Origin: Haladaptatus cibarius D43
GTDB lineage: Archaea > Halobacteriota > Halobacteria > Halobacteriales > Haladaptataceae
DNA length: 64,000 nt
Reading direction: 5' to 3'
Assembly: GCF_000710615.1 (NCBI RefSeq)
Contig: NZ_JDTH01000002.1
Span: 488,082-552,081, forward strand
Each line of letters begins with the position of its first letter. The first letter of the stretch is position 1. The position numbers and the translations under genes are program-made. The notes beneath the pieces were generated by a model. The model saw nothing but the letters and a program-made list of their open reading frames with translations. It was not told the origin of the DNA and ran no database searches. Shown here piece by piece: positions 15,609 to 23,772 of this stretch.

Positions 15609-16105
15609 TCTCTGGCCTCCATCAATTTCGCCACTTCTTCGACGCCCTCGGCTTCCTCTGCCCGAATCGCGGTGAGCGTTTCGAGCAGTCGTTCGCGCTC
15701 GACCGCGAACGATGTCTCGCTCGCTTCGATAGCCGTGATGAGGTCGTCGTAGAATTTGTACGCTGTCTCCTCGCCGTGCAGTTGATCGTAGAGAACGCCG
15801 TCGAAATCGTCGGGCGCGGTTTGTGCATACTGCTGTCCAACCAGCAGTTCGATTTCCTCGAACGGAATCGTCTCGGCATCGAGGTCGTCGATGAGAGATT
15901 CCAACCGTTCTCGATGCTCTGCTGACTCTTCACCCGCTTCGGAAAGTAACTCGCGCACGTCTTCGTGAAGTTCGTCCTGCTCCCGCGATGGAAGCGACTC
16001 GAAATGACGCGCGGCCCGTGCCTCGACGAGTTCTTCCAACACGACGCCGATTTGGAGCAAGCGCGCGAGTTGGCGGTCGGACGAGACGCGCTGACCCACA
16101 CTCAT
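15605..16105 (-). CDS. ferritin-like (rubrerythrin-type) domain protein
   Basis: 166 residues from ATG 16105. Long amphipathic helices with spaced Glu/His pairs (EARAARHF, EESAEHRERL, HGEETAYKFYDDL, IRAEEAEG) suit a four-helix di-iron bundle. No C-terminal rubredoxin CxxC pair. It lies between sufD and the DtxR-family regulator, overlapping the regulator by four bases, which suggests iron storage or iron sensing tied to Fe-S cluster assembly. An upstream in-frame ATG would add 33 residues of poor composition and is rejected. Confidence 0.7.
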   Translation of the reverse strand: MSVGQRVSSDRQLARLLQIGVVLEELVEARAARHFESLPSREQDELHEDVRELLSEAGEESAEHRERLESLIDDLDAETIPFEEIELLVGQQYAQTAPDDFDGVLYDQLHGEETAYKFYDDLITAIEASETSFAVERERLLETLTAIRAEEAEGVEEVAKLMEARE

Positions 16106-16212
16106 ATCTCGGGAGACGGGACGAGGAAACTTAACACTCCCTGATGCAGTTTCGTGCAGAAAGAAAAACGAATCAAACGAAGGTGAGAATCGAAAAACGG
16201 CCAAAAAACGCC

Positions 16213-17418
16213 TTATCCGAGACGTTCGACGATTCCGGAATCGAGGTCTTCGCGGAGTTCTTCGACTTCGACTTCGTCCAAGACGGGGACGAAGAACCCT
16301 TCCACGAGCATGTCCTTCGCAAGTTGCGGCGGCACGCCGCGCGAGGTCATATAGAAGAGGTCTTCCTTGTCGATTTGCCCGACCGTCGCCGAGTGACTCG
16401 CTTCGGTGTCGTGGTTGTTGATGATGAGTTTCGGCGAGGCGTCAGCTTCGCTTCCGTCGGACAGCATGAGCGTGTTTTCACGCTGGTAGGAACTGGTGTC
16501 CCACGCTTCGGTTCCGACGTCCTGCACACCTTCGTAGACGGAGCGTGCTTCGTCGTCGAGCACGCCGCGGGTCACGAGGTCTGCGGTCGTGTGCGCCGTG
16601 TTGTGCCAGACGCGCGCCGCGATGTCGAAGTGCTGGTCTTCGTGGCCGAAGAACGCGCCCACGGTCTTCGTCTCGGAGCCTTCGCCGTCGAGGTTCGTCT
16701 CGACGGAGGACTTCGTCAGACGCGAACCGAGGTTACCCTCGATCCAGTTGAGCGTGGCGTAATCCTCGGTGTTGCCGCGCTTCAGCGTGTAGTTGTACGT
16801 CTCCTCGTCCAAGTCTTGGAGAGAACCGTACTGGACGTGGCTGTTCTCGCCAGCCGCGATTTCGACCAGTCCGCTGTAGTAGCGCTCGCCGGAGAGTTCT
16901 TCGCTGTCCTGTCGCTCAAGAATCGTCACCGAACTCGATTCCTCGGTGACGACGAGCGTGTAGTTGAACAGCGATTGGCTCTGCATCGTCGTCCGGATTT
17001 TCACGTCTTCGGCATCGACGCCCTTCGGGACGTAGATGAGCGTCCCGGTCGTGAACAGCGCCGTGGAAAGCGCCGTCAGGTAGTTCTCCTGCGGGTCGAT
17101 GATCGAGCCGAAGTACTCTTTGACGAGGTCTTCGTGTTCGTCCAGCGCGTCAGCCATCGAAAGCACCGAGACGCCTTCCGGTTCGACTCGATCTTTTTGC
17201 TCGTCGGCCGAGAGCGGGTCAACGAAGCCCTCGTAGTCGAGCGCGTCGAGGTTCGTCCAGTCGCGTCCGGGCGTTCGGATGACGTCCGGCATATCGACGT
17301 CGGAAAGCGCGTCGAGCGCGTCGAGACGGGTTTCGAGCAGCCAGTCGGGTTCGCTGAGGTTGCCCGAAATCTCGCGAACGGTTTCCTCCGAGAGGGTGCT
17401 GTGTACCTGCGTGCTCAT
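16213..17418 (-). CDS. sufD: SufD-like Fe-S cluster assembly scaffold subunit
   Basis: 401 residues, family SufBD, with the C-terminal beta-helix domain (about 130-380) made of short repeated strands and the ASHSATVGQIDKEDLFYMTSRG signature that marks SufB/SufD proteins. SufBC2D assembles [Fe-S] clusters from persulphide sulphur and iron at the SufB-SufD interface. It overlaps sufB by four bases (ATGA). It lacks the extended N-terminal region of SufB, which distinguishes it as SufD. Confidence 0.92.
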   Translation of the reverse strand: MSTQVHSTLSEETVREISGNLSEPDWLLETRLDALDALSDVDMPDVIRTPGRDWTNLDALDYEGFVDPLSADEQKDRVEPEGVSVLSMADALDEHEDLVKEYFGSIIDPQENYLTALSTALFTTGTLIYVPKGVDAEDVKIRTTMQSQSLFNYTLVVTEESSSVTILERQDSEELSGERYYSGLVEIAAGENSHVQYGSLQDLDEETYNYTLKRGNTEDYATLNWIEGNLGSRLTKSSVETNLDGEGSETKTVGAFFGHEDQHFDIAARVWHNTAHTTADLVTRGVLDDEARSVYEGVQDVGTEAWDTSSYQRENTLMLSDGSEADASPKLIINNHDTEASHSATVGQIDKEDLFYMTSRGVPPQLAKDMLVEGFFVPVLDEVEVEELREDLDSGIVERLG

Positions 17419-18845
17419 CCGAGACTTCCCTCCATTTCGAGTTCGATGAGGCGGTTCAGCTCCACCGCGTACTCGATTGGAAGCTCTTCGGTGATGGGTT
17501 CGATGAACCCGCTGACGATCATCTGCTTCGCGTCGTCGTCGTCCAATCCGCGGCTCTGGAGGTAGAACACGTCCTCGTCGCCGATTTTACCGACTGTCGC
17601 CTCGTGAGCAACGTCCACGCGGTCTTCGTTGATTTCCATGTACGGCATGGTGTCCGATGTGGATTCGTTGTCGAACATCAGCGCATCACATTCGACCGCA
17701 GTAGACGAGTCCACCGCACCGTCGCTGATGTGGACGAGGCCACGGTAGTTGGTGCGGCCGCCGTCCTTGCTGATGGATTTCGACTCGATTGTCGAGTTCG
17801 TCTTCGGCGCGTTGTGGTACACCTTCGCGCCGGTGTCGATGTTCTGGCCTTCGCCAGCGAATGCGATGGAAATCTGGTTCGCGCTCGCGCCGCGACCCTT
17901 CAGGATGGAACACGGGTACAGCATCGTCGCCTTCGACCCCATGCTTCCCGACACCCATTCCATGCGGCCACCGGCTTCGACGATGGCGCGCTTGGTGTTC
18001 AGGTTGAAGGTGTTCTTCGACCAGTTCTGCACGGTCGAATACTGGACGTGAGCGTCTTCGTCCACGAACACTTCGACGCCGCCGGAGTGGAGGTTGTGGC
18101 TGCCGTATTTCGGCGCGGAACAACCCTCAATGTAGTGGACTTCGGAGCCTTTCTCCGCGATGATGAGCGTGTGCTCGAACTGCCCCATCCCTTCGGAGTT
18201 CATGCGGAAGTACGCCTGCACGGGCATTTGCACCGTCACGTCTTCCGGAACGTAGACGAACGACCCGCCGGACCAGACCGCACCGTGCAGTGCCGCGAAC
18301 TTGTTGTCGCTCGGCGGCACGCACTTCGTCATGAAGTACTCTTTGACGAGGTCTTCGTGCTCCTGAACCGCTCGATCCATATTACAGAAGACGACGCCCT
18401 TCTCCTCCCACTGATCTTGCATGTTCTGGTAGACGACTTCGGACTCGTACTGGGCACCGACGCCGGAGAGCGCCTTGCGCTCGGCTTCCGGAATACCCAG
18501 CTTTTCGAAGGTGTCCTTGATGTCGTCCGGGAGGTCATCCCAGCTATCTGCACCCTCGCGTTTATCAACGTCGGGGCGGATGTAGGGGACGATTTCTTCG
18601 ACATCGAGTTCTGTGAGGTCGGGCTGGCCGGGCCAGTCCGTCGGCAGGGGCATGTTCTGGTAGTGCTCCAGTGCACGGAGACGGCGCTGAAGCATCCATT
18701 CGGGCTCGTCCTTGTCCTCGCTGATGAGGCGGACGACCTCTTCGGTCAGACCCTTATTGGATTTGACCGCGGCCCGCTGTTCTTTCTTGAACTCGAACCG
18801 TTCTTCGGTATCTGTCTCTTTCAAGTGGTCCTGTTCTGAACTCAT
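17415..18845 (-). CDS. sufB: SufB Fe-S cluster assembly scaffold protein
   Basis: 476 residues, the usual SufB length, with the typical N-terminal helical region (EPEWMLQRRLRALEHYQNMPLP), the middle segment VGAQYESEVVYQNMQDQWEEK, and the beta-helix core containing GCSAPKYGSHNLHSGGVEVFV and AHEATVGKIGDEDVFYLQSRGL. It is the main scaffold of the SUF machinery and the partner of the SufC ATPase. The gene follows sufC by nine bases and overlaps sufD, so all three are made from one leftward message. Confidence 0.95.
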   Translation of the reverse strand: MSSEQDHLKETDTEERFEFKKEQRAAVKSNKGLTEEVVRLISEDKDEPEWMLQRRLRALEHYQNMPLPTDWPGQPDLTELDVEEIVPYIRPDVDKREGADSWDDLPDDIKDTFEKLGIPEAERKALSGVGAQYESEVVYQNMQDQWEEKGVVFCNMDRAVQEHEDLVKEYFMTKCVPPSDNKFAALHGAVWSGGSFVYVPEDVTVQMPVQAYFRMNSEGMGQFEHTLIIAEKGSEVHYIEGCSAPKYGSHNLHSGGVEVFVDEDAHVQYSTVQNWSKNTFNLNTKRAIVEAGGRMEWVSGSMGSKATMLYPCSILKGRGASANQISIAFAGEGQNIDTGAKVYHNAPKTNSTIESKSISKDGGRTNYRGLVHISDGAVDSSTAVECDALMFDNESTSDTMPYMEINEDRVDVAHEATVGKIGDEDVFYLQSRGLDDDDAKQMIVSGFIEPITEELPIEYAVELNRLIELEMEGSLG

Positions 18846-18854
18846 AGTATCACC

Positions 18855-19760
18855 TTATGCGGTTTGGTAGACTTCGTCACGAACCCAGTCGTACCCTTTG
18901 TCTTCGAGTTGCTCGGCGAGTTCCGGCCCGCCTTCCATGACGATTTCGCCGTCGAGCATGATGTGAACCGTATCAGGTTCGACATAATCGAGGATACGCT
19001 GGTAGTGGGTAATCTGGAGGATACCAGTACCCTGTTCGTCGCGCAGTGCGTTGATTCCGTCCGATACGTCCTGCAATCGGTCGATGTCCAGCCCGGAGTC
19101 GATTTCGTCCAGCACCGCGATGGACGGTTCGAGAATTGCGGCCTGCAGAACCTCGTTCTGCTTTTTCTCTCCGCCGGAGAAGCCAGCGTTGAGGTACCGC
19201 ATTGCGAACTTTTCGTCCATGTCGAGCAGTTCCATCTTCTCTTTGAGGAGCTCCTGGAACTCGGCGACGCCGACCTCGCCGTTGTCGGCGGGGCCTTCCA
19301 TCGGACTGGTTTCGTAGCCGGTTTCTTCTTCCGCTTCTTCCTCGCCCTCGTCTTCCTCGAAGAGTTCTTCGCGCTCTTCGAGTTTTGCGTTGAGTGCAGT
19401 GCGGAGGAAGTTCGACATCGTCACACCTTCGATTTCGGCAGGGTACTGGAACGCGAGGAAAACGCCGAGCGCGGCGCGCTCGTTCGGTTCCAGTTCAAGG
19501 AGATTCCACGTTCGCATGTCGTCCGGAATCTCGATGTTCTCGAATTCGTCTTCATCGAGGTGGAGGAGAACCTCTCCCTCGGTTACTTCGTAGGCAGGGT
19601 GTCCTGCAACGACCTTCGATGTCGTCGATTTACCACTCCCGTTCGGTCCCATCAGAGCGTGAATCTCGCCGGTTTTGACTTCGAGATCGACGCCTTTGAG
19701 GATTTCTTCATCTTCTTCCACGACCTCTGCGTGGACATTTTTTAGTTCAAGCGTTGCCAT
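18855..19760 (-). CDS. sufC: SufC ABC-type ATPase of the SUF system
   Basis: 301 residues from ATG 19760 (MATLELKN). Walker A at 38-46 (GPNGSGKST), signature FSGGEK at 194-199, Walker B with LDEIDSGLD around 216-224. Longer than bacterial SufC (about 250) because of an acidic insertion at residues 128-160 (EEREELFEEDEGEEEAEEE), probably a surface adaptation to high salt. It powers conformational change of SufBD. First gene of the operon. An in-frame extension to 19805 would run through the operator palindrome and is rejected. Confidence 0.95.
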   Translation of the reverse strand: MATLELKNVHAEVVEEDEEILKGVDLEVKTGEIHALMGPNGSGKSTTSKVVAGHPAYEVTEGEVLLHLDEDEFENIEIPDDMRTWNLLELEPNERAALGVFLAFQYPAEIEGVTMSNFLRTALNAKLEEREELFEEDEGEEEAEEETGYETSPMEGPADNGEVGVAEFQELLKEKMELLDMDEKFAMRYLNAGFSGGEKKQNEVLQAAILEPSIAVLDEIDSGLDIDRLQDVSDGINALRDEQGTGILQITHYQRILDYVEPDTVHIMLDGEIVMEGGPELAEQLEDKGYDWVRDEVYQTA

Positions 19761-19761
19761 G

Positions 19762-19775
19762 TTAGGTTCACCTAA
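19762..19775 (-). promoter_or_regulatory. DtxR-type operator palindrome in front of the suf operon
   Basis: TTAGGTTCACCTAA is a perfect TTAGG-N4-CCTAA palindrome ending two bases before the sufC ATG. It resembles the binding sites of archaeal and bacterial DtxR/MntR/SirR-family repressors. On the leftward strand a TATA-like TTATGG lies about 30 bp further upstream (about 19803-19808), so a bound repressor would cover the transcription start. The cognate regulator is probably the DtxR-family gene at the far end of the same string. Confidence 0.7.
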
Positions 19776-19910
19776 GACGTGTAGAGCAAGGGCATATCGT
19801 CCCATAACCGTTTCGCATTCGTATGCAATCGGTTTTCGGAAAGAAAAAATTCTTTTCGCTGAGCGGAAAAACCGCGCAATTATTTGTCTTTTTTCTATAC
19901 AGTATCTATT

Positions 19911-22592
19911 CTACATGAAGCTGCTCAAACCGGTTTGTTGCTGTCCCGTTTTTACTTCTTCCCACGAGATGTCGAGGGCTTCCAGCACTCTCGCAATCGG
20001 CCCTTTGAGCGTCTTGTCGAGCATCTTGTCCCAGTCCACTTCGAACTCCTCAGGAATCTGGTCTGCGTACTCGAAACAGATAACGTCCTGTTCGCGCTTG
20101 AACTCGCCGTACAACGGGTCTGTGCGGGCGTCGAATCCTTCGTCGTTTTCCATGCGCTCGAAGAACGACGGGTGGACTTTCTTCAAGTAGAGTCGTTTCG
20201 GCTTGCTTCCGCGCTGGAAGTTGGTGCCGAGTAAGAGGTTTGCGTACTTGGCACCGCGAACCTGTGCGGTGTCAGTGTCGTAGTTGTCGAGTCGTTTGCC
20301 GATTCCGCCGGGAATGGCGATTTCGTCCAACCCGACAGTGCCGCCGAGGAAATCCTCGATAACGTCGTGGACGTAGGTTTCTACGTCCGCTAAATCCTCA
20401 CCAGTGACAATCATCTCGATGACCTGCCGCTGGACTTCCTTCGTAATCGGCGCGATGTCCGAACGTTTGTACTCGAATCCGGTGATGTCGATGTCGTCTA
20501 CCTCCTTGCCCTCTTTCCAGACGATGTGACCCGCGTAACGTTTTTTCTTGCCCGCTTGGAAGAACCGGCGGTACAGTTTCTCGAACTCGATCTGGAAACG
20601 GTGGTTGTCCGCGTTGAGGTCTTCGCGCGCGAACTCGTCGTATCTCGCGTTGATGTGTTCCTCGATTTCGAAGGACTGTTCGAGGGCGTCTTCTTTCTCG
20701 ATGTCACCGCCGAGTTCCAACATGACCGAGTCAGTGTCACCGTATGCCACGTTGTAGTCGATTTCGTTCGCCGCGGTTTCGGTGAACTCGATGACTTCCC
20801 GGCCGGTTGCGGTGATGGCCGCACCCATCTCCTTGTCGTAGAGACGGAATCGTTCCCACCCCAAGACGCCGTACAGCGAGTTCATTATCACCTTTATTGC
20901 GGCCTGCTGACGGTCAAAAACCTCGTACTCCGCGCTCCCCGGTTTGTGTTCGTTCCGGAACGATTTTTTCTCCTCTCGCTCGCTCAGCGTCTCGTTGATG
21001 ATTTCCCGAACGATTCCATCCGGTTCCTTGCGGAAGTGGCTCCCGTTCGGCGCGACGTAGGTGTCGCCGTCGTACACATCCGGGTCAACCGACGTTTCCG
21101 GCGACAGATTGAGCGTCACCATGCACATCGGATACAGCGACTTTAGGTCGAGCACCGTGACGTTCTCCCGGACTCCCGTAATCGGTTCGAACACCGCGCC
21201 GCCCTCGTAATCCTCGGCTTCGAACTGCCCCTTCGACGGCAGCGCGAACTGGTTGTGCGCTTTGTGCAGGACGTACACGTCCACCGCGTCGCCGGGCGTC
21301 GTCGCGTCTTCGAGTTTACAGCCGACGAACTCCGCGACTTCCCGCCAGAAGGTGACGATGTCCTGTTTCTTGTCGAGTTCGACACAGAGTTCCACGTCCC
21401 GAATGTTGTATTCGAGCAGTCGCGTCGGGTTCTGTTCCCAAAGGTCACCGATGTCGCCCGCGTAGCGCTCCTTGCCGACGCCGAGTTCCGTTTCGCCCAC
21501 GGCGTCCAGCCGGTACGAGTCGAGTTCGGTGAACTGGGTTCGCTTGTAGGCGTACAGTAGGTCGAAGACGACGCGGCCCTTGATTGTCGGCCCACCCCAA
21601 TCGCTTCGCCAGACTTCGTCTATGCGCGACAGTCGCTCGTAATCGAGGTCGTAGTCGTGGTGCTGTCCTTCCAATCGTTCCAGTCGGTCTAAGAAGTACG
21701 GCGCGTCGAAATCGTCGAAGTTCCAGCCCGTGAGCACGTCCGGGTTGGTTTCCGAGATGTAATCGAGGAATGCGTCCAACATGGCCTCTTCTTCCTCGAA
21801 CGTTCTAACCTCGATTTCGGGGCCGTCGCGGAGCGGTTCGTACTCCGGAACGCTCTCCGGTAGGTCGGCGTCGCCGTCGGGTGCGTCGAACAGCCACGCG
21901 ATGTATTCGTCGCGGTAGGAGTCGTGACTGGCGAGACAGATGATGGGTTCTTCGCCGTCTTCCGGGAAGCCGGAACGGTCGTCGACCTCGATGTCGAAGG
22001 TGTGAACGCGCAGATTCGTCTGCACGTCCGTCGCTTCGACTTCGTTCTCCTGGACGACGAGGTCGCCGTCGTCTTGCCGACGTTCCGGAATCCGAATTCC
22101 GCTTTTGATGTCCTTGTCGATAAGGAATCGGTTCGGAAAGAGGATGTCCGCCTCGTAGTGGTCGAACTGATCGCGAATGTTTCCCACGTCGCGCGGCGTT
22201 CGCCCGAAAATTTTCGTTAGCTTTTCGCCGCGGATACTCTCGTAGCCGTCCTCGGAACCGGTGAGTCGGTCGTCGCTTAGTTTCTCCTCGGTGAGCGATT
22301 CCGTCGGTGCGTAGAAGTACGGTCTGAAGCCGACGACACGGACGTGTTCGTGTTCGTCGGCTTCAGTTCGCCCGAAAACGTGAATTATCGGCGTTTCATC
22401 GTCGCCGTATCCGTCGATGGTGTAATCGACCTGCGTCACTGCGAGTTCGATGTCGCCTTGTGAGTCCGGAAGCCAGTCCGTATCGGCATCGACGACGGCC
22501 GCTGTCGCGTCGTCGTTTCCCGCAACGGCGTGGGCTTCTGCCGCGGGGCGTTCGCCCTCGCCCGCGAAGTCACCAAGCCCAGATTGAGTCAT
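19911..22592 (-). CDS. polB: replicative family-B DNA polymerase, intein-free
   Basis: 893 residues from ATG 22592. The 3'-5' exonuclease domain has the DIE motif (HTFDIEVDD) and the NFDDFDAPYFLDR region. The polymerase domain has DLKSLYP, the NSLYGVLGW motif and the catalytic YGDTDSVM. The length indicates that none of the inteins often found in haloarchaeal polB is present. The C-terminus QTGLSSFM matches a PCNA-binding PIP box (Qxx-aliphatic-xx-F), and the N-terminus (QSGLGDFA) is also PIP-like. A T-rich stretch after the stop (19861-19910) may end the transcript. The longer upstream reading is rejected because composition changes before MTQSGLG. Confidence 0.95.
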   Translation of the reverse strand: MTQSGLGDFAGEGERPAAEAHAVAGNDDATAAVVDADTDWLPDSQGDIELAVTQVDYTIDGYGDDETPIIHVFGRTEADEHEHVRVVGFRPYFYAPTESLTEEKLSDDRLTGSEDGYESIRGEKLTKIFGRTPRDVGNIRDQFDHYEADILFPNRFLIDKDIKSGIRIPERRQDDGDLVVQENEVEATDVQTNLRVHTFDIEVDDRSGFPEDGEEPIICLASHDSYRDEYIAWLFDAPDGDADLPESVPEYEPLRDGPEIEVRTFEEEEAMLDAFLDYISETNPDVLTGWNFDDFDAPYFLDRLERLEGQHHDYDLDYERLSRIDEVWRSDWGGPTIKGRVVFDLLYAYKRTQFTELDSYRLDAVGETELGVGKERYAGDIGDLWEQNPTRLLEYNIRDVELCVELDKKQDIVTFWREVAEFVGCKLEDATTPGDAVDVYVLHKAHNQFALPSKGQFEAEDYEGGAVFEPITGVRENVTVLDLKSLYPMCMVTLNLSPETSVDPDVYDGDTYVAPNGSHFRKEPDGIVREIINETLSEREEKKSFRNEHKPGSAEYEVFDRQQAAIKVIMNSLYGVLGWERFRLYDKEMGAAITATGREVIEFTETAANEIDYNVAYGDTDSVMLELGGDIEKEDALEQSFEIEEHINARYDEFAREDLNADNHRFQIEFEKLYRRFFQAGKKKRYAGHIVWKEGKEVDDIDITGFEYKRSDIAPITKEVQRQVIEMIVTGEDLADVETYVHDVIEDFLGGTVGLDEIAIPGGIGKRLDNYDTDTAQVRGAKYANLLLGTNFQRGSKPKRLYLKKVHPSFFERMENDEGFDARTDPLYGEFKREQDVICFEYADQIPEEFEVDWDKMLDKTLKGPIARVLEALDISWEEVKTGQQQTGLSSFM

Positions 22593-22699
22593 GTCGATTG
22601 TTTTTGGCGCTTCCCGGTAAAAACCCTCCCGTTTGCACCGGTTCCTGAAGGGAAAGAGACTTAATGTGCTAACGCTTAGCATAGGCCGAGGTCAAGCCA

Positions 22700-22885
22700 A
22701 TGTCTGACCGTGCAACCGAAGACGGAACGCTGGACCGCGCAGAAACCGAGCTACCGGCTCCCGAGGAGCCGATGAGTTCGATAGAAGCCTATGAGACGGA
22801 GGACGGCGTCGTATTTTACGACGCAGAAAATCCGCTCGGATGGGTGAAGTCGTCGAGTGCGGTCACACTGAAAAAACAAGTCTGA
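22700..22885 (+). CDS. short haloarchaeal protein of unknown function
   Basis: 61 residues, acidic first half (EDGTLDRAETELPAPEEP) and a compact C-terminal half YETEDGVVFYDAENPLGWVKSSSAV that I recognise as recurring in haloarchaea next to replication genes. It diverges from polB across 107 bp that contains the small inverted repeat TGCTAA-CGC-TTAGCA (22667-22681), a candidate shared operator. No enzymatic motif. Confidence 0.75.
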   Translation: MSDRATEDGTLDRAETELPAPEEPMSSIEAYETEDGVVFYDAENPLGWVKSSSAVTLKKQV

Positions 22886-22976
22886 GCTGACTCAGAAGAA
22901 GCGTATGGCCCGACTCCGGATGCGAGTCTGAAGCGACTCCGAACGCTTTTCTCTTTGGGAACGATGTATTAAACCA

Positions 22977-23312
22977 GTGTTCGATAAGTTCGGCCACGAC
23001 GACGAGGGGTCGGATGACCCGGGATACGCCGAAGAGATAGACATGGCACCGGAAGTCCGTGACCCATCTGACCGGTTCGATACCGACCTGCCGTCCGCAC
23101 CGAAACCCATCGACGGAGACGCAGATCCGGAAATACAGAAGGAATTTTGGGCACAAGTCATCCTGTTCAACATCGCCCTGTTCACACTCAGCCTCGGCCT
23201 CATGCTCGTCGGATTCGAACAACGGTGGACGTTCGGTGGTGCACTCGTCGCCGTCGGTATCATCACCTTCGCTCGTGGTTACAGTCGGTATCGCTCCTTC
23301 CAGAAGGACTAA
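22977..23312 (+). CDS. two-helix membrane protein, conserved in haloarchaea
   Basis: 111 residues from GTG 22977 (the first codons read Phe-Asp-Lys-Phe-Gly). An acidic N-terminal half (to about residue 55) is followed by two transmembrane helices (VILFNIALFTLSLGLMLVGF and GALVAVGIITFARGY) and a short basic tail that places the C-terminus inside. It is followed by a winged-helix gene after 25 bp. Function unknown. Confidence 0.78.
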   Translation: MFDKFGHDDEGSDDPGYAEEIDMAPEVRDPSDRFDTDLPSAPKPIDGDADPEIQKEFWAQVILFNIALFTLSLGLMLVGFEQRWTFGGALVAVGIITFARGYSRYRSFQKD

Positions 23313-23337
23313 CCGCGCTCCGTCGCTATTTCGATTT

Positions 23338-23772
23338 ATGCAAACCGTGCGTGACGAGTCGGGTTCTCGGTATCTCCTTCTCAAGCAATCCGATGAATCG
23401 AGTCTCGTCCGCGACCCGCAAACGGGAGATGAGCGCTATCTCGAAAACGACCGACTCACTCCCGTCGAAGGCGAGTCGACGTTAGAAACCGCCGCCGAGA
23501 GAGTGCCCTCGCCCGCTCGCCGAATCCTCACCGCAGTTCACAACGACCGTGCGCTCGGTCTGTTGGTGGAACTGTCCGACCGCGGAGGGCTTCCGGTCAG
23601 GGAACTCCTCTCTGCCTATGACATCTGTGAGAGCGACCTCCACGGCCTTCTCGCGGAGTTTCGCGCCGCCGGACTCATCCGAGAATGCAGGGTCGCTGGC
23701 GAACGTGGCTACGAGTTGACGGACGTGGCAATCGAGGGGCTGAACTCCCTACCCAAGGAGTTCGACCAGTGA
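23338..23772 (+). CDS. winged-helix transcription-regulator-like protein
   Basis: 144 residues from ATG 23338. The N-terminal half is charged and of unknown fold (RDESGSRYLLLKQSDESS...LENDRLTPVEGES). The C-terminal half reads as a winged helix (LLVELSDRGGLPVRELLSAYDICESDLHGLLAEFRAAGLI, wing GERGYELTD). The gene converges on rad50 and the two overlap by 24 bases tail to tail. An in-frame extension to 23059 overlaps the membrane gene and lacks haloarchaeal composition. Confidence 0.75.
   Translation: MQTVRDESGSRYLLLKQSDESSLVRDPQTGDERYLENDRLTPVEGESTLETAAERVPSPARRILTAVHNDRALGLLVELSDRGGLPVRELLSAYDICESDLHGLLAEFRAAGLIRECRVAGERGYELTDVAIEGLNSLPKEFDQ

Noticed and set aside
16144-18839. Long open frames opposite sufD, sufB and sufC
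   Set aside because: They are mirror frames produced by the high GC at third positions. The suf genes on the leftward strand have unambiguous family motifs.
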